Shown: positions 1 to 11,935 of the stretch, piece after piece
Layout: every line of letters starts with the position of its first letter
How positions within the stretch are numbered: the stretch's first letter is position 1
Assembly: GCA_028829895.1 (NCBI GenBank)
Contig: CM054181.1
Location: forward strand, 113,427,860-113,491,859
Direction of reading: 5' to 3'
Source: Sinotaia quadrata
Lineage: Eukaryota > Mollusca > Gastropoda > Architaenioglossa > Viviparidae
Length of the DNA stretch: 64,000 nucleotides
Notes under the pieces: model-generated
Told to the model about the DNA's origin: nothing
The model's input: only the letters and a program-made list of their open reading frames with translations
Databases searched by the model: none
Translations under genes and position numbers: made by a program

Positions 1-298
1 TTATATTATGATCGAAAAAAATTAATCAAGTAATCCACTAGCACATGAAATCTTGTATAATGCCACAATGTTCTTAGCTGTAATGGCGTCTGTCAGATAC
101 CAAAGTATGTATTTAAATCACCATCTACATTTAACAGTCAACTTCTGAATACATGCTTTCGTGAAACTATTAATTTACTGCTGTCTTCTTGATTTCAATG
201 CTGATTGTGCAATTAAGTGCCTGACTTAAAGTCTAAATGAACGAATAATCACTATTGAGGGGTTGTTTTCATGCAGAGCATTATAAGTTTTCTCTCAG

Positions 299-982
299 GT
301 AGCTCACATACTGGAATACAAAATCACTCCAGTTGTGTGTAGTGTCGGAATTATGTTGAACATCCTCAACATATTGGTCCTGACTGAACTCGGCCTGAAG
401 GAATCTCCTTATGTGTACCTCCTGTCCTTGTCCGTCACCGACTTCTCAGCCCTGCTCATGGCGGCCGTCTTTCTCCTGGTGACCGAGCCACCTGACAGCT
501 CTGGCTACATCAGCAGCGATGGGGGTTCGGCTCGGGACTTCGGCGTCTTTTACGGTGCCTACATATTTTTTCCATTGACCAGCATCTGCAACAACGACAG
601 CACGTGGTTTGTGATGACCTTGACCATCGAGAGGTTCATGTTCGTGAAGCACCCGCTCTGGGCGCGGAACAAGTGCAGCTCTAGCAGCGCCAAAGTCAAG
701 GTCATTGCCGTTGTGCTGGCCACCATCCTGTTGAACGTTCCTCGTTTCATGATGTACCGCGTGGCGCCGGAGAGCGACATCCACCCACGACTGCAGCTGA
801 AGCCCACGGCTTTCCGCTACAGCGCCACGTATCGCGCGCTATCCTGGGTGTACACGTTTGCGTTTGTCGTTGTGCCCATCCTGGTTTTGTGTTCGACCAA
901 TACTTACCTCATTTACGAGATCAAGCTCGCTCGCCGCCGGCGAAAGACGCTGAACCTTCGCAACAACATGGAGCAGCACTAA
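299..982 (+). CDS. Neuropeptide-type (FMRFamide receptor-like) GPCR exon, copy 1, truncated after TM5
   Basis: This is one exon of a rhodopsin-family 7TM receptor, probably a plasma-membrane peptide receptor. An acceptor (tttctctcag) precedes 299 and the frame is open from there. The first in-frame ATG at 353 already lies inside TM1, so an upstream exon is expected. Visible segments are TM1 with the conserved Asn (GIMLNILNILVLTE), TM2 (SLSVTDF), TM3 ending in TIERF in place of DRY followed by HPLW, TM4 with LLNVPRF, and TM5 (YTFAFVVVPILVL). A basic stretch ARRRRK follows, then a stop at 980-982. TM6 and TM7 are absent and none is visible in the following kilobase. It is either one exon of an alternatively spliced receptor or a truncated receptor copy. 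The ligand is unknown. The FMRFamide-receptor label rests on general motif similarity only. Confidence 0.75.
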   Translation, partial: VAHILEYKITPVVCSVGIMLNILNILVLTELGLKESPYVYLLSLSVTDFSALLMAAVFLLVTEPPDSSGYISSDGGSARDFGVFYGAYIFFPLTSICNNDSTWFVMTLTIERFMFVKHPLWARNKCSSSSAKVKVIAVVLATILLNVPRFMMYRVAPESDIHPRLQLKPTAFRYSATYRALSWVYTFAFVVVPILVLCSTNTYLIYEIKLARRRRKTLNLRNNMEQH

Positions 983-1812
983 TCACCTGTTCCAGGAACT
1001 GAGAAGAGCCAAATCATAACAGTTTATGATGGTGCCAGAATGCATTTATAACAAGTATCCTGCCAAAAGTTTCCACATCGTAATAAACGGTCCTTCGAAG
1101 ACTTTAACAATCTTTGCTTCCAGATGAAGCAATAACAAGTTATTAACAAATGTTTTGTTTATAATTAGTGAATGTGGTCATTAGCCTGATGACTTTTGAC
1201 CGCCGCCTTAAATAACTTGCAGAAAGAATGTGTCCTTGACTGGTCAAACTAAAATCTTTGGAAATGGATTTAAAGTGACATTATAATTTAATATCCTCGT
1301 TGCAGCTGTGTCTTGGTGGGAGAGGCATAAACTAGGAATTGACTACTAGTTGATTTATTTATAATATTTATAAAAAAAATAATCTTTCAGCGCGTAAAAC
1401 CAGATTTAGTAGGCTACAAGATGAATTATTAGTGTCGTTTTAATTTTCTCAAGGATGGAGGTGTTATTTGGCTCATTGACAGGCCATCTACATCAGAACT
1501 AAGAGAATGTATGATTATATTATGATCGAAAAAAATTAATCAAGTAATCCACTAGCACATGAAATCTTGTATAATGCCACAATGTTCTTAGCTGTAATGG
1601 CGTCTGTCAGATACCAAAGTATGTATTTAAATCACCATCTACATTTAACAGTCAACTTCTGAATACATGCTTTCGTGAAACTATTAATTTACTGCTGTCT
1701 TCTTGATTTCAATGCTGATTGTGCAATTAAGTGCCTGACTTAAAGTCTAAATGAACGAATAATCACTATTGAGGGGTTGTTTTCATGCAGAGCATTATAA
1801 GTTTTCTCTCAG

Positions 1813-2494
1813 GTAGCTCACATACTGGAATACAAAATCACTCCAGTTGTGTGTAGTGTCGGAATTTGTTGAACATCCTCAACATATTGGTCCTGACTGA
1901 ACTCGGCCTGAAGGAATCTCCTTATGTGTACCTCCTGTCCTTGTCCGTCACCGACTTCTCAGCCCTGCTCATGGCGGCCGTCTTTCTCCTGGTGACCGAG
2001 CCACCTGACAGCTCTGGCTACATCAGCAGCGATGGGGGTTCGGCTCGGGACTTCGGCGTCTTTTACGGTGCCTACATATTTTTTCCATTGACCAGCATCT
2101 GCAACAACGACAGCACGTGGTTTGTGATGACCTTGACCATCGAGAGGTTCATGTTCGTGAAGCACCCGCTCTGGGCGCGGAACAAGTGCAGCTCTAGCAG
2201 CGCCAAAGTCAAGGTCATTGCCGTTGTGCTGGCCACCATCCTGTTGAACGTTCCTCGTTTCATGATGTACCGCGTGGCGCCGGAGAGCGACATCCACCCA
2301 CGACTGCAGCTGAAGCCCACGGCTTTCCGCTACAGCGCCACGTATCGCGCGCTATCCTGGGTGTACACGTTTGCGTTTGTCGTTGTGCCCATCCTGGTTT
2401 TGTGTTCGACCAATACTTACCTCATTTACGAGATCAAGCTTGCTCGCCGCCGCGAAAGACGCTGAACCTTCGCAACAACATGGAGCAGCACTAA
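1813..2494 (+). pseudogene. GPCR exon copy 2, broken by two 1-base deletions
   Basis: This is the second unit of the array. It matches copy 1 except for loss of one A near 1866, which turns the Ile-Met-Leu junction into Cys followed by a stop, and loss of one G in the arginine run near 2452. The second deletion replaces the last 13 residues with a short Glu-Arg-Arg end. Between the two lesions the receptor frame (TM1 to TM5) stays open. As written the copy cannot give the copy 1 product. The lesions sit in otherwise unchanged sequence, so they are either very recent or base-calling errors. I cannot tell which. Confidence 0.75.
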
Positions 2495-3324
2495 TCACCT
2501 GTTCCAGGAACTGAGAAGAGCCAAATCATAACAGTTTATGATGGTGCCAGAATGCATTTATAACAAGTATCCTGCCAAAAGTTTCCACATCGTAATAAAC
2601 GGTCCTTCGAAGACTTTAACAATCTTTGCTTCCAGATGAAGCAATAACAAGTTATTAACAAATGTTTTGTTTATAATTAGTGAATGTGGTCATTAGCCTG
2701 ATGACTTTTGACCGCCGCCTTAAATAACTTGCAGAAAGAATGTGTCCTTGACTGGTCAAACTAAAATCTTTGGAAATGGATTTAAAGTGACATTATAATT
2801 TAATATCCTCGTTGCAGCTGTGTCTTGGTGGGAGAGGCATAAACTAGGAATTGACTACTAGTTGATTTATTTATAATATTTATAAAAAAAATAATCTTTC
2901 AGCGCGTAAAACCAGATTTAGTAGGCTACAAGATGAATTATTAGTGTCGTTTTAATTTTCTCAAGGATGGAGGTGTTATTTGGCTCATTGACAGGCCATC
3001 TACATCAGAACTAAGAGAATGTATGATTATATTATGATCGAAAAAAATTAATCAAGTAATCCACTAGCACATGAAATCTTGTATAATGCCACAATGTTCT
3101 TAGCTGTAATGGCGTCTGTCAGATACCAAAGTATGTATTTAAATCACCATCTACATTTAACAGTCAACTTCTGAATACATGCTTTCGTGAAACTATTAAT
3201 TTACTGCTGTCTTCTTGATTTCAATGCTGATTGTGCAATTAAGTGCCTGACTTAAAGTCTAAATGAACGAATAATCACTATTGAGGGGTTGTTTTCATGC
3301 AGAGCATTATAAGTTTTCTCTCAG

Positions 3325-4008
3325 GTAGCTCACATACTGGAATACAAAATCACTCCAGTTGTGTGTAGTGTCGGAATTATGTTGAACATCCTCAACATAT
3401 TGGTCCTGACTGAACTCGGCCTGAAGGAATCTCCTTATGTGTACCTCCTGTCCTTGTCCGTCACCGACTTCTCAGCCCTGCTCATGGCGGCCGTCTTTCT
3501 CCTGGTGACCGAGCCACCTGACAGCTCTGGCTACATCAGCAGCGATGGGGGTTCGGCTCGGGACTTCGGCGTCTTTTACGGTGCCTACATATTTTTTCCA
3601 TTGACCAGCATCTGCAACAACGACAGCACGTGGTTTGTGATGACCTTGACCATCGAGAGGTTCATGTTCGTGAAGCACCCGCTCTGGGCGCTGAACAAGT
3701 GCAGCTCTAGCAGCGCCAAAGTCAAGGTCATTGCCGTTGTGCTGGCCACCATCCTGTTGAACGTTCCTCGTTTCATGATGTACCGCGTGGCGCCGGAGAG
3801 CGACATCCACCCACGACTGCAGCTGAAGCCCACGGCTTTCCGCTACAGCGCCACGTATCGCGCGCTATCCTGGGTGTACACGTTTGCGTTTGTCGTTGTG
3901 CCCATCCTGGTTTTGTGTTTGACCAATACTTACCTCATTTACGAGATCAAGCTCGCTCGCCGCCGGCGAAAGACGCTGAACCTTCGCAACAACATGGAGC
4001 AGCACTAA
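3325..4008 (+). CDS. Neuropeptide-type (FMRFamide receptor-like) GPCR exon, copy 3, truncated after TM5
   Basis: This is the third unit and its frame is intact. It has the same acceptor and the same TM1 to TM5 layout as copy 1, and again a stop soon after the basic ARRRRK stretch at the start of intracellular loop 3. Two residues differ from copy 1. Arg becomes Leu just after HPLWA in intracellular loop 2, and Ser becomes Leu in TM5 before TNTYL. Both are single-base non-synonymous changes in otherwise invariant sequence. The leucine in TM5 is the more usual residue for a membrane helix, so this copy may be closest to a functional parent. TM6 and TM7 were not found downstream. Confidence 0.75.
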   Translation, partial: VAHILEYKITPVVCSVGIMLNILNILVLTELGLKESPYVYLLSLSVTDFSALLMAAVFLLVTEPPDSSGYISSDGGSARDFGVFYGAYIFFPLTSICNNDSTWFVMTLTIERFMFVKHPLWALNKCSSSSAKVKVIAVVLATILLNVPRFMMYRVAPESDIHPRLQLKPTAFRYSATYRALSWVYTFAFVVVPILVLCLTNTYLIYEIKLARRRRKTLNLRNNMEQH

Positions 4009-5332
4009 TCACCTGTTCCAGGAACTGAGAAGAGCCAAATCATAACAGTTTATGATGGTGCCAGAATGCATTTATAACAAGTATCCTGCCAAAAGTTTCC
4101 ACATCGTAATAAACGGTCCTTCGAAGACATTCAACTTTAACAATCTTTGCTTCCAGATGAAGCAATAACAAGTTATTAACAAATGTTTTGTTTATAATTA
4201 GTGAATGTGGTCATTAGCCTGAATACTGTTTGACCGCCGCCTTAAATAACTTGCAGAAAGAATGTGTCCTTGACTGGTCAAACTAAAACCTTTGGAACTG
4301 GATTTATAAGTGCCATTATAATGTAATATCCTCGTTGCAGCTCTGTCTTGGTGGGGAAACTAGTTGATTTATCCTTGACCTCTGGTTAAACCCACCGATA
4401 TAGGTCAGTTTCAGTGACAGGATCCTTACAACACACGACAAGGCGAGCATCATGCAAGACATATTGTGAACATTTTAATCAGCCTTTATTCTGCTCGCCT
4501 TAAACAACTTGGCTGAAAAACAGTTCGTGACTATGCAAAACATTTCATTCAGTAACCAATATTATATAATATCTTTTCTTTTGATGTATTATTATTATTT
4601 AGAAAATCTGTCAGTTTACAAACATGTAAAATGCAAAAGCTTTTTTTAACCAGCATTGTCCATCAACAGATGAACCGGTCTTTTTGTTGTTTTTTTGTTG
4701 TGGGGTTGTTTTTTTGTTGTTTTTTTTTGTGCGTAGGATGAGATTATTTTGTGGGTTTATTTAAAAGTAAAAGGCCGGAGAATTATTTTTTAAAACTATC
4801 CTCTTAATAAAATTCCGGTGTTTAAAAGAAACAGGACACTTTTAAGAAGTGAAATCCTAATAGTTCTTTAATATTGTTATTACTTTGTTGTTACTTTGAA
4901 TGCGTTATTGTTATTTTGTCCCGGTCAACATTCTAACAAGAAATTGTCTTTCCGAATATTTTAAAATGTTTTATCTTTCAAAGATTACTACCAAAGAATT
5001 GTTTCATTTTTAAAAGCAATTAATAACATTTAAGTAAAAGGCGATTGTAAACGAAACGTGTTTTATTAACGAAGCGTGTTTTATTAACGAAACGAATTTA
5101 ACTTGTAAGGCTTGAATCTAAGCTGAGTAACTCCAATGAACTTGTACAATCAAAAGCAAAATTTAACAAGTGTATTTTGTAATGTTTTAAATATTGTTTT
5201 TAAAATGTGATCACTGAAGCAATCAATTGAAAATATTTTACTCAGACTATTCGAAGTAGGATCTCTCGATGCATGGCTTAGCTTTGAGGGAGGTAATCCG
5301 GTTTGTTGAGTACGTGAGAACTGTTCAGGTTA

Positions 5333-5498
5333 TTCTCATGTAATAAGACGTGCCATAGCAATTTTGTTCTCATGTAATAAGACATGCTATAGCAATTTTG
5401 TTCTCATGTAATAAGACATGCTATAGCAATTTTGTTCTCATGTAATAAGACATGCTATAGCAATTTTGTTCTCATGTAATAAGACTATAGCAATTTTG
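5333..5498. repeat. 34-bp tandem repeat, 5 copies
   Basis: The unit begins ttctcatgtaataagac and ends tagcaattttg. Copies start at 5333, 5367, 5401, 5435 and 5469. The last is 4 bases shorter and the first has two substitutions. Confidence 0.95.
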
Positions 5499-6036
5499 TA
5501 AGTTAATTTTATGCATTGTGTGTGTGAGAAAAAGTATGAATCGATACTTTTTGTTGATTTTATTTTTTTTTACGACTGTGTGCACCCTCTAACGGAAAAT
5601 GTCGCACGTCTTGATGTCCGGATCAGCTAGAAATAACAGACAATTATGTCTTGGTGTCCGGAGCGGATAGAATTAACAGAAAATTCATTTTTATACAACT
5701 TTCGTATCCACTACCGTACCAATTTAAACTCTACGCGTGACTTATTTAGTATATTCCACAAACGCTTGCTTCAATGAATGTTTTTGTTGACTATCTGTAC
5801 ACGAGACTGCGTTAGTGTTGTCAATATTTGTTGGCTTTCAAAAGACATGCTTGTGATGTATATCGTGCTTTTGCATTTTCAGTTATCGGTAGTGATAACT
5901 GACACGGACGGCGTCAACATTTTACGCTCGTTGCTTTCCATTTTCTTTGTTATTATTATCACATTTATCATTTTTTTTGTGCTTTGGGCGGTAAATACAT
6001 GCGTTATGCATCTTTTACATATAGCGTAGTACTGAA

Positions 6037-6166
6037 AAAAACGTACTTATTTCTGGACAGTATTTAATAGTTCTAATATTTCGTAGAACTGAAAAAGTCG
6101 TACTTAATTCTGGACAGTATTGGAATATTTTACAGTTCTAATATTTCGTAATACTAATAATTGTGC

Positions 6167-6170
<4 letters not shown>
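6037..6170. repeat. ~70-bp direct duplication
   Basis: Two copies of a segment run from an actgaaaaa...cgtactta block through tctggacagtatt to ttctaatatttcgta. They are diverged by small indels. Confidence 0.8.

Positions 6171-6231
<61 letters not shown>
6171..6231. repeat. (GT)n microsatellite
   Basis: An uninterrupted GT run of about 30 units, followed by a short GC-alternating tract (gggcgcgcgcgcgtgc). Confidence 0.97.
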
Positions 6232-6233
<2 letters not shown>

Positions 6234-6705
6234 TGGGCGCGCGCGCGTGCGATGTCTGAGAGTGCGTGTCCATTAACATTTTTTCAAATCGGTAGGAATG
6301 TCAACTGGTTTGTTGTACAACGCATTCCTTTTCCATCCCCCACCCCCAAAGCAGTCCTAGCGATTCCAAAGATTTGATCTTTAAAAGTATTACGTTGTTA
6401 TGCATTAAACACATTTTTACTGTATATATGAAAAAGTATCAGAATTCTCGATATACTTTTTGACATTCAGCGAAGATTATTATTATTTATTATAGCTTTT
6501 TTTCTTCACCACAACACCCCCCCCCAAAAAAAAAATAAAAATAAATAAATAAAATGACTGAAGAGACCATAGGTGTCAAATTAATTGCTACTATTTAATC
6601 GTAAGCGTAGTACGCTTCCTTTCTGATGCATTCAAAGTAAGTTAGTTTAGCAAATTATTTTATTACGGATTTCGTCAGGAAATACCAAAAGTATGTATTG
6701 CTCCA

Positions 6706-6773
<68 letters not shown>

Positions 6774-6945
6774 TACACAGACACACACATACATATATAC
6801 ACAGACACACACACATACATACACACACATATACAAACACACACATACACACATACATACACACACATACACACACACATACATACACACACAGACACAC
6901 ACATACACACACACATACACACACATACACACACATACATATACA
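6706..6945. repeat. (CA)n microsatellite with interspersed ATACAT
   Basis: A pure CA tract of about 60 bases passes into 180 bases of CA broken by tacatacaca and caga units. Every frame on both strands reads as low-complexity His-Thr or Cys-Val. Confidence 0.97.
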
Positions 6946-8106
6946 AACCCAAAGAAAACACAATACTTTATAATAATTTTATGTCCCATAATAACTCGAT
7001 ACAGATGATGAATAGTGTTAATACATTACACATAAATCGTTTTTCGAAGGAAAAAATAAAAATACTCCGATGTCTGTTGAGTCGCACTTAGAATCGCAAA
7101 ATCTTGAAACGAACCATCGGAAGTCAGTTCGATAAATTGGTTGCGTGTATCTATCTCATCTATTTTTAAAACTACACACATACACAACACAAACACGCAC
7201 AAAAAAAAATTGATTACGTTTATATAGGAAACCCCACCGCCGCCAATTGCAAGAAAGATTTTGGCTGTAGGGCTTTTTTTTTAATTTTTTTATTTTTTTA
7301 TTAAGTCGCAGGTTTTGCAGGCTCAAGGGAAGTTGCATATTTTGTAAAATCCCTGAATCAAGTAATTAACCTAAATAGATAATTATAATTATTTTATTTT
7401 GGTTTTTTTGTTTTATTTAGTGCACTTGCAAGTTGACTGTTTTGTTGGTGCGAATTCAATGGAATTTTAATGGAGAACTTGCCTTAACAGCTAACTCTAC
7501 GTCTTCTGATTAAGGTAGTCTTACCAGCCTGGCACCTTTAGGCGTCACCTCGGTAATCGTTACTTCTGACACTTGGGAGGGGGGTGAGGAGGCGAGAAAA
7601 AAAAATATTTCCTATTGCCTATTTTCTGTATTAATGCTGTACTTTGTGATTTAAGGCCATTTGATTCATAATATGTGATGTATACAACATATCCAAAGTT
7701 ACATTCCACATGTTATTTTTATTTGGCTGCTTTTAATGTCTTGCCTTATATCTTACATATGAATGTATCTTATTTGTTACGGAATTTGTCCGGCTGTTTT
7801 TTTTTATTGCAGTATATTAGACTGCTTTATTGGATTTTAAATTAACAAATTGCATTTATATTGACTTTATTCCTTCTCATCAGCAGTGGATTAACTTTAG
7901 AATCGTGAAATGCATTTTTTACTTCTAATTTGTTCTTCTTTTACAAATGAACAGTATAATTACTATTGTCATAGCAACGAGGACTGTTGTACAATTGTTA
8001 AAATGCGCACAAAGTTTATAAAAAGTTTGAATGAAAATTCCTATCCTTGTTATGAATCATTTGTAGACACAGACACCCCACACATTTACACACAGACACA
8101 TGTTTG

Positions 8107-8463
8107 AACACACACAAACACACACACACACACATACACACACAAACACACATACACACACAAACACACACACACACAAACACACACACACATACACACA
8201 CAAACACACACACACATACACACACAAACACACACACAAACACACACACACATACACACACAAACACACACACAAACACACACACACAAACACACAAACA
8301 CACACACAAACACACACACATACACACACATACACACACAAACACACACACACAAACACACACACACAAACACACACACACATACACACACAAACACACA
8401 CACACAAACATACACACACAAACACACACACACACATACAAACACACACACACAAACACACAT
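8107..8463. repeat. Compound (CA)n / CAAACA / CATACA satellite
   Basis: About 350 bases of CA repeat are punctuated quasi-regularly by aaac and atac steps. The 134-196-residue frames over it are low-complexity artefacts. Confidence 0.97.
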
Positions 8464-9675
8464 CGAATCATTTTAATATACACGCCGACAATAAAAAAAA
8501 TCTCATATACAAACATACACCATATGCTCACACACTCCTATACCCGTACACATTTAGGCACATACATATATTTTTATCTATGATCGTGCTTACACATGCA
8601 ACAGTGTTTTATTATGTATCAATCTGTGTAAATGAGTCGAAGTGCACATGCTTATATACAAAAGACAAAACTTCGCTTGACACCATTTAGTCCAGTAACT
8701 CCTAAATTTTCCACGGCACTCTTAGTGTGTCATGATTTTTTCCCCCCAAGGCGCCCACAGTAAGGGAGGGGAGGGGGGCAGTTCTGTTTCCCTCAAAAAT
8801 TGGGAACATCCAGCAATGCCCCTTTGAGAAATACTGATTTAGTCTTAAGCAAATAATACCATAACTAATAATATGTAATCAGAACCATTTTTAGTTCTTA
8901 TCTGAGCACCGATAGTTATGAGAGCTTCAATTTCACTCTCTCCTAATCGCAGTTATTTGCATTTTTACCTCACCTTTATATATCCTTAAAAACTGTAAAG
9001 CCATAATTTCTTATGAAATAACAATATACAATAATACGAAAATAGTGGTAAAATAATACAAGGAAGCACTACCAAACTAGACCACTAACTTAGCTAAGTT
9101 CATCTTAATTATTCGCACCTAATTATGAGAACTGAGAACGTAACTGCATTACGATACTGACGTCACAGCACGGGACTAATTAGGGTCATGACTTTTAGAC
9201 TTCTCAGCAAGAAAATGTAATACCCCCTTGAATACAACCTGAGGGAACAGCAGACGAGAAGATGGAATATACAAATATTATATATATACAATTAAAAATA
9301 CCCCCAGCAATCTCCTACCTCCACCCCCACCCCCAAATAAATAAGTACCTACCAAAGCAATAAAAATGTTCTTTTAAGAAAAAAAATGGAATCAAATGGG
9401 AAAAAAAGACTGGACGGAATGAATAAAATAATGTGAAGCTTGTCAAAGAGTGAAAAAATAATCAAACCAGGCTAACCCATTAGCACTAAATGGACAATAC
9501 TTCTGGAACTCCATACATTTTAGAATCAAAGCATAATGGACACCGTGAAGAAGAAAATGCCCATCAGTGTCTAAATGGAGACTATTTTGACACTTTACAG
9601 GAGAGCACATTTGCAAACCTGACACTAATAGAATATTCTTTTGTTTAAGTGATAGAAAAAAAATTAAAATATGCA

Positions 9676-9687
9676 CTCACGCGCGCG

Positions 9688-9748
<61 letters not shown>
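9676..9748. repeat. (CG)n(CA)n microsatellite
   Basis: A short cgcgcgcgca lead-in is followed by about 30 CA units. Confidence 0.97.
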
Positions 9749-9751
<3 letters not shown>

Positions 9752-10468
9752 GAAGGAAAAAGAGTAAGAGCTGAAAGGGGCAAGTAACGGCCTGCTGTCG
9801 CACATTACGCGAAGACTAATTACCCATCTTTCTTACTTCCCTTGAATTTAAGTCCCTTAATTTACCTTTGAATTTACCTCACTTGATTTTAAAACTGGTG
9901 TCGTGAGCGATTGTCTGCACCTGATGCGCTAACTCACAAGACCGTCCTTAGAGCAAAAGCTATTGCCAAAAGACCGATAGTTTCATCTGATCCATCAATC
10001 TATCTACGCAGACAAAACTTGTGAAAAATACATACATGAAACTCTCAATGAACAAAGTGGTAATTTGATACTTAGTCATCCACCCCCCACACCTTCCGCT
10101 GGAGCCTTTAAATCTAACGTACCCTACATTAAATTCGAAGAAAGATATGTACTTTTCGTCCATTTGAGGAAAGAGGCTAACTCTTTATATTTAGAGTTTA
10201 AAATAATTACTTATTTAAGTGAACACGAACATTCTTCGTTAACCTTACAAATCCCGCATTCAAACATTAACTACTAGTCTGTATTTGTGTTTCACACCTA
10301 CACTCTTTCTTCTTTTTCTTTGCGCCGCCATGCCTGTCATCATCAGCAATAGATTTTTACCTTAAACAAATGGTCTGTGCTCAAAGAAGTTGATATTTCT
10401 CCACTTACCATTGCTCTATTCGCCCACGTCATACTTTGTATGCACACGCACGTTGTTAGACCCACACG

Positions 10469-10522
<54 letters not shown>
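10469..10522. repeat. (CT)n(CA)n compound microsatellite
   Basis: A CT run of about 13 units joins directly to about 14 CA units. A weaker CT/CA pair sits at about 10781-10809. Confidence 0.97.
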
Positions 10523-10525
<3 letters not shown>

Positions 10526-11685
10526 AGAAAACAATCTACTCTTCTTTCACAAACACTCACGCAAAACGTTGTCGACAAATTTGCGATAAATGTCTTTAAA
10601 ATATTTTTGTTTAAAGGTACTTTAAAAAATCTTGAATACTTAAGGATGTTAGGTTTGGCGTCACATTTATGTCTTTTTTCTTGCCACGTGATTTATTGCT
10701 AATGGTAGAAAATCGATAGATCACTGAAACCAGAAAAGCTAAAGGTGAGGAAACATGTTTCACTTCACACACCCACACATTCTCTCTCTCTCTTTCACAC
10801 ACACACACAGATACGCCCACCTTCGCACTCATATACAGAATCAAGAAACCGTCACCAAAATGGTTAGTATGAAATAAGTGATGCGTACAATACGGGGGAC
10901 ATTGTTGTCTGTTTTGAGGAAGTCGTTGTGGTTCGTTACTAACACCCCATTCAACGGCATACAGTTACACAACTATATTCAGTCCTTTGGTGATTAGTCA
11001 ACATTTCATATGGATCTGTTGGTTCTTGGTCACTGCAAGCGACATGCATTCACCTTAGATGTTTTTTTCTGATTCCTATTTAATAACGCACGTACGTCAA
11101 AGTGTTTGTGCGCGTGATTGTGAAGGAATACACGAATGTAAGCAATACAGGACACTACAACAATTACCCTTTCAAAACAATATCAGACGATTTCCAATTC
11201 TCCGTTGACAATTGATATCCATGATACAATTAAAATTAACGTAAATCACTCCTATCACAAACTCATTTGTGAAACATACACTCAGGGTATAAAGGGCAAC
11301 AATTTCTAAGTCAATGGAATATGTAAAATAAATTAAATTTTTTTAACAGTTTACATAGCTGCTGTAATCACCGCTATCTGTGACACAACGCCACCCTAGT
11401 TATTATAGTTATTTTTCATTAATAGTTTCGTTCAAATCAAAGTGATTAGAATATAGGATTTTCTTCAACAAAGTAACTTTCCATCCCCATTGGATGAAAT
11501 TGTTATGAACAAGTGTGAGACTATTAGTCAGAAAAGCATGGAACTGGTTTGGGTTGCATCCGCACGATTTACTATATTCTCTACCTGAGTTGTTTACTCC
11601 AAGTCTGACACTTATAAAAATATCATAATAAGCAGTGCCCAAAGTCGGGTCACGTTAAAATGTAACAATTTATATAACAATTAAG

Positions 11686-11935
11686 TTTAGAAATAGGGAT
11701 AGGCAAATTTACCCTGCCACACACTGTGTCCTGTATTTAGAAATAGGGATAGGCAAATTTACCCTGACACACACTGTATCCTGTGTTTAGAAATAGGGAT
11801 AGGCAAATTTACCCTGACACACACTGTGTCCTATTTAGAAATAGGGATAGGCAAATTTACCCTGCGAAACACTGTGTCCTGTATTTAGAAATAGGGATAG
11901 GCAAATTTACCCTGCCACACACTGTGTCATGTGTT
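11686..11935. repeat. 50-bp tandem repeat, 5 copies
   Basis: The unit starts tttagaaatagggataggca and continues aatttaccctg.cacacactgtgtcctgta. Copies start at 11686, 11736, 11786, 11834 and 11884. The third is 48 bases long. Substitutions are few and cluster in the cacac half. Confidence 0.95.

Larger units (their letters stand above)
1..4372 (+). repeat. Tandem array of a ~1.5-kb unit carrying a GPCR exon (3 copies)
   Basis: Three head-to-tail copies begin at 1, 1515 and 3027, with periods of 1514 and 1512 bases. Copies 1 and 2 are almost identical across coding and flanking sequence. I see only two 1-base deletions and a synonymous C-to-T change in copy 2. Copy 3 is equally close up to about 4128. 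It then diverges, with a 7-base insertion and many substitutions, and stops matching near 4372. The array starts at the window edge, so more copies may lie to the left. Recent unequal crossing over, or an assembly duplication, would both explain the near identity. Confidence 0.95.

Noticed and set aside
5778..6029. 83-residue hydrophobic plus-strand frame
   Set aside because: AT-rich sequence gives Phe/Ile/Val-rich frames by chance. There are no homologous features and no supporting context.
6647..6989. Cys-Val and His-Thr frames of about 100 residues on both strands
   Set aside because: They are CA/GT repeats translated in all frames. There is no complexity and no start context.
8016..8690. 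Frames up to 196 residues, His-Thr or Cys-Val rich
   Set aside because: Same cause: a compound CA microsatellite.
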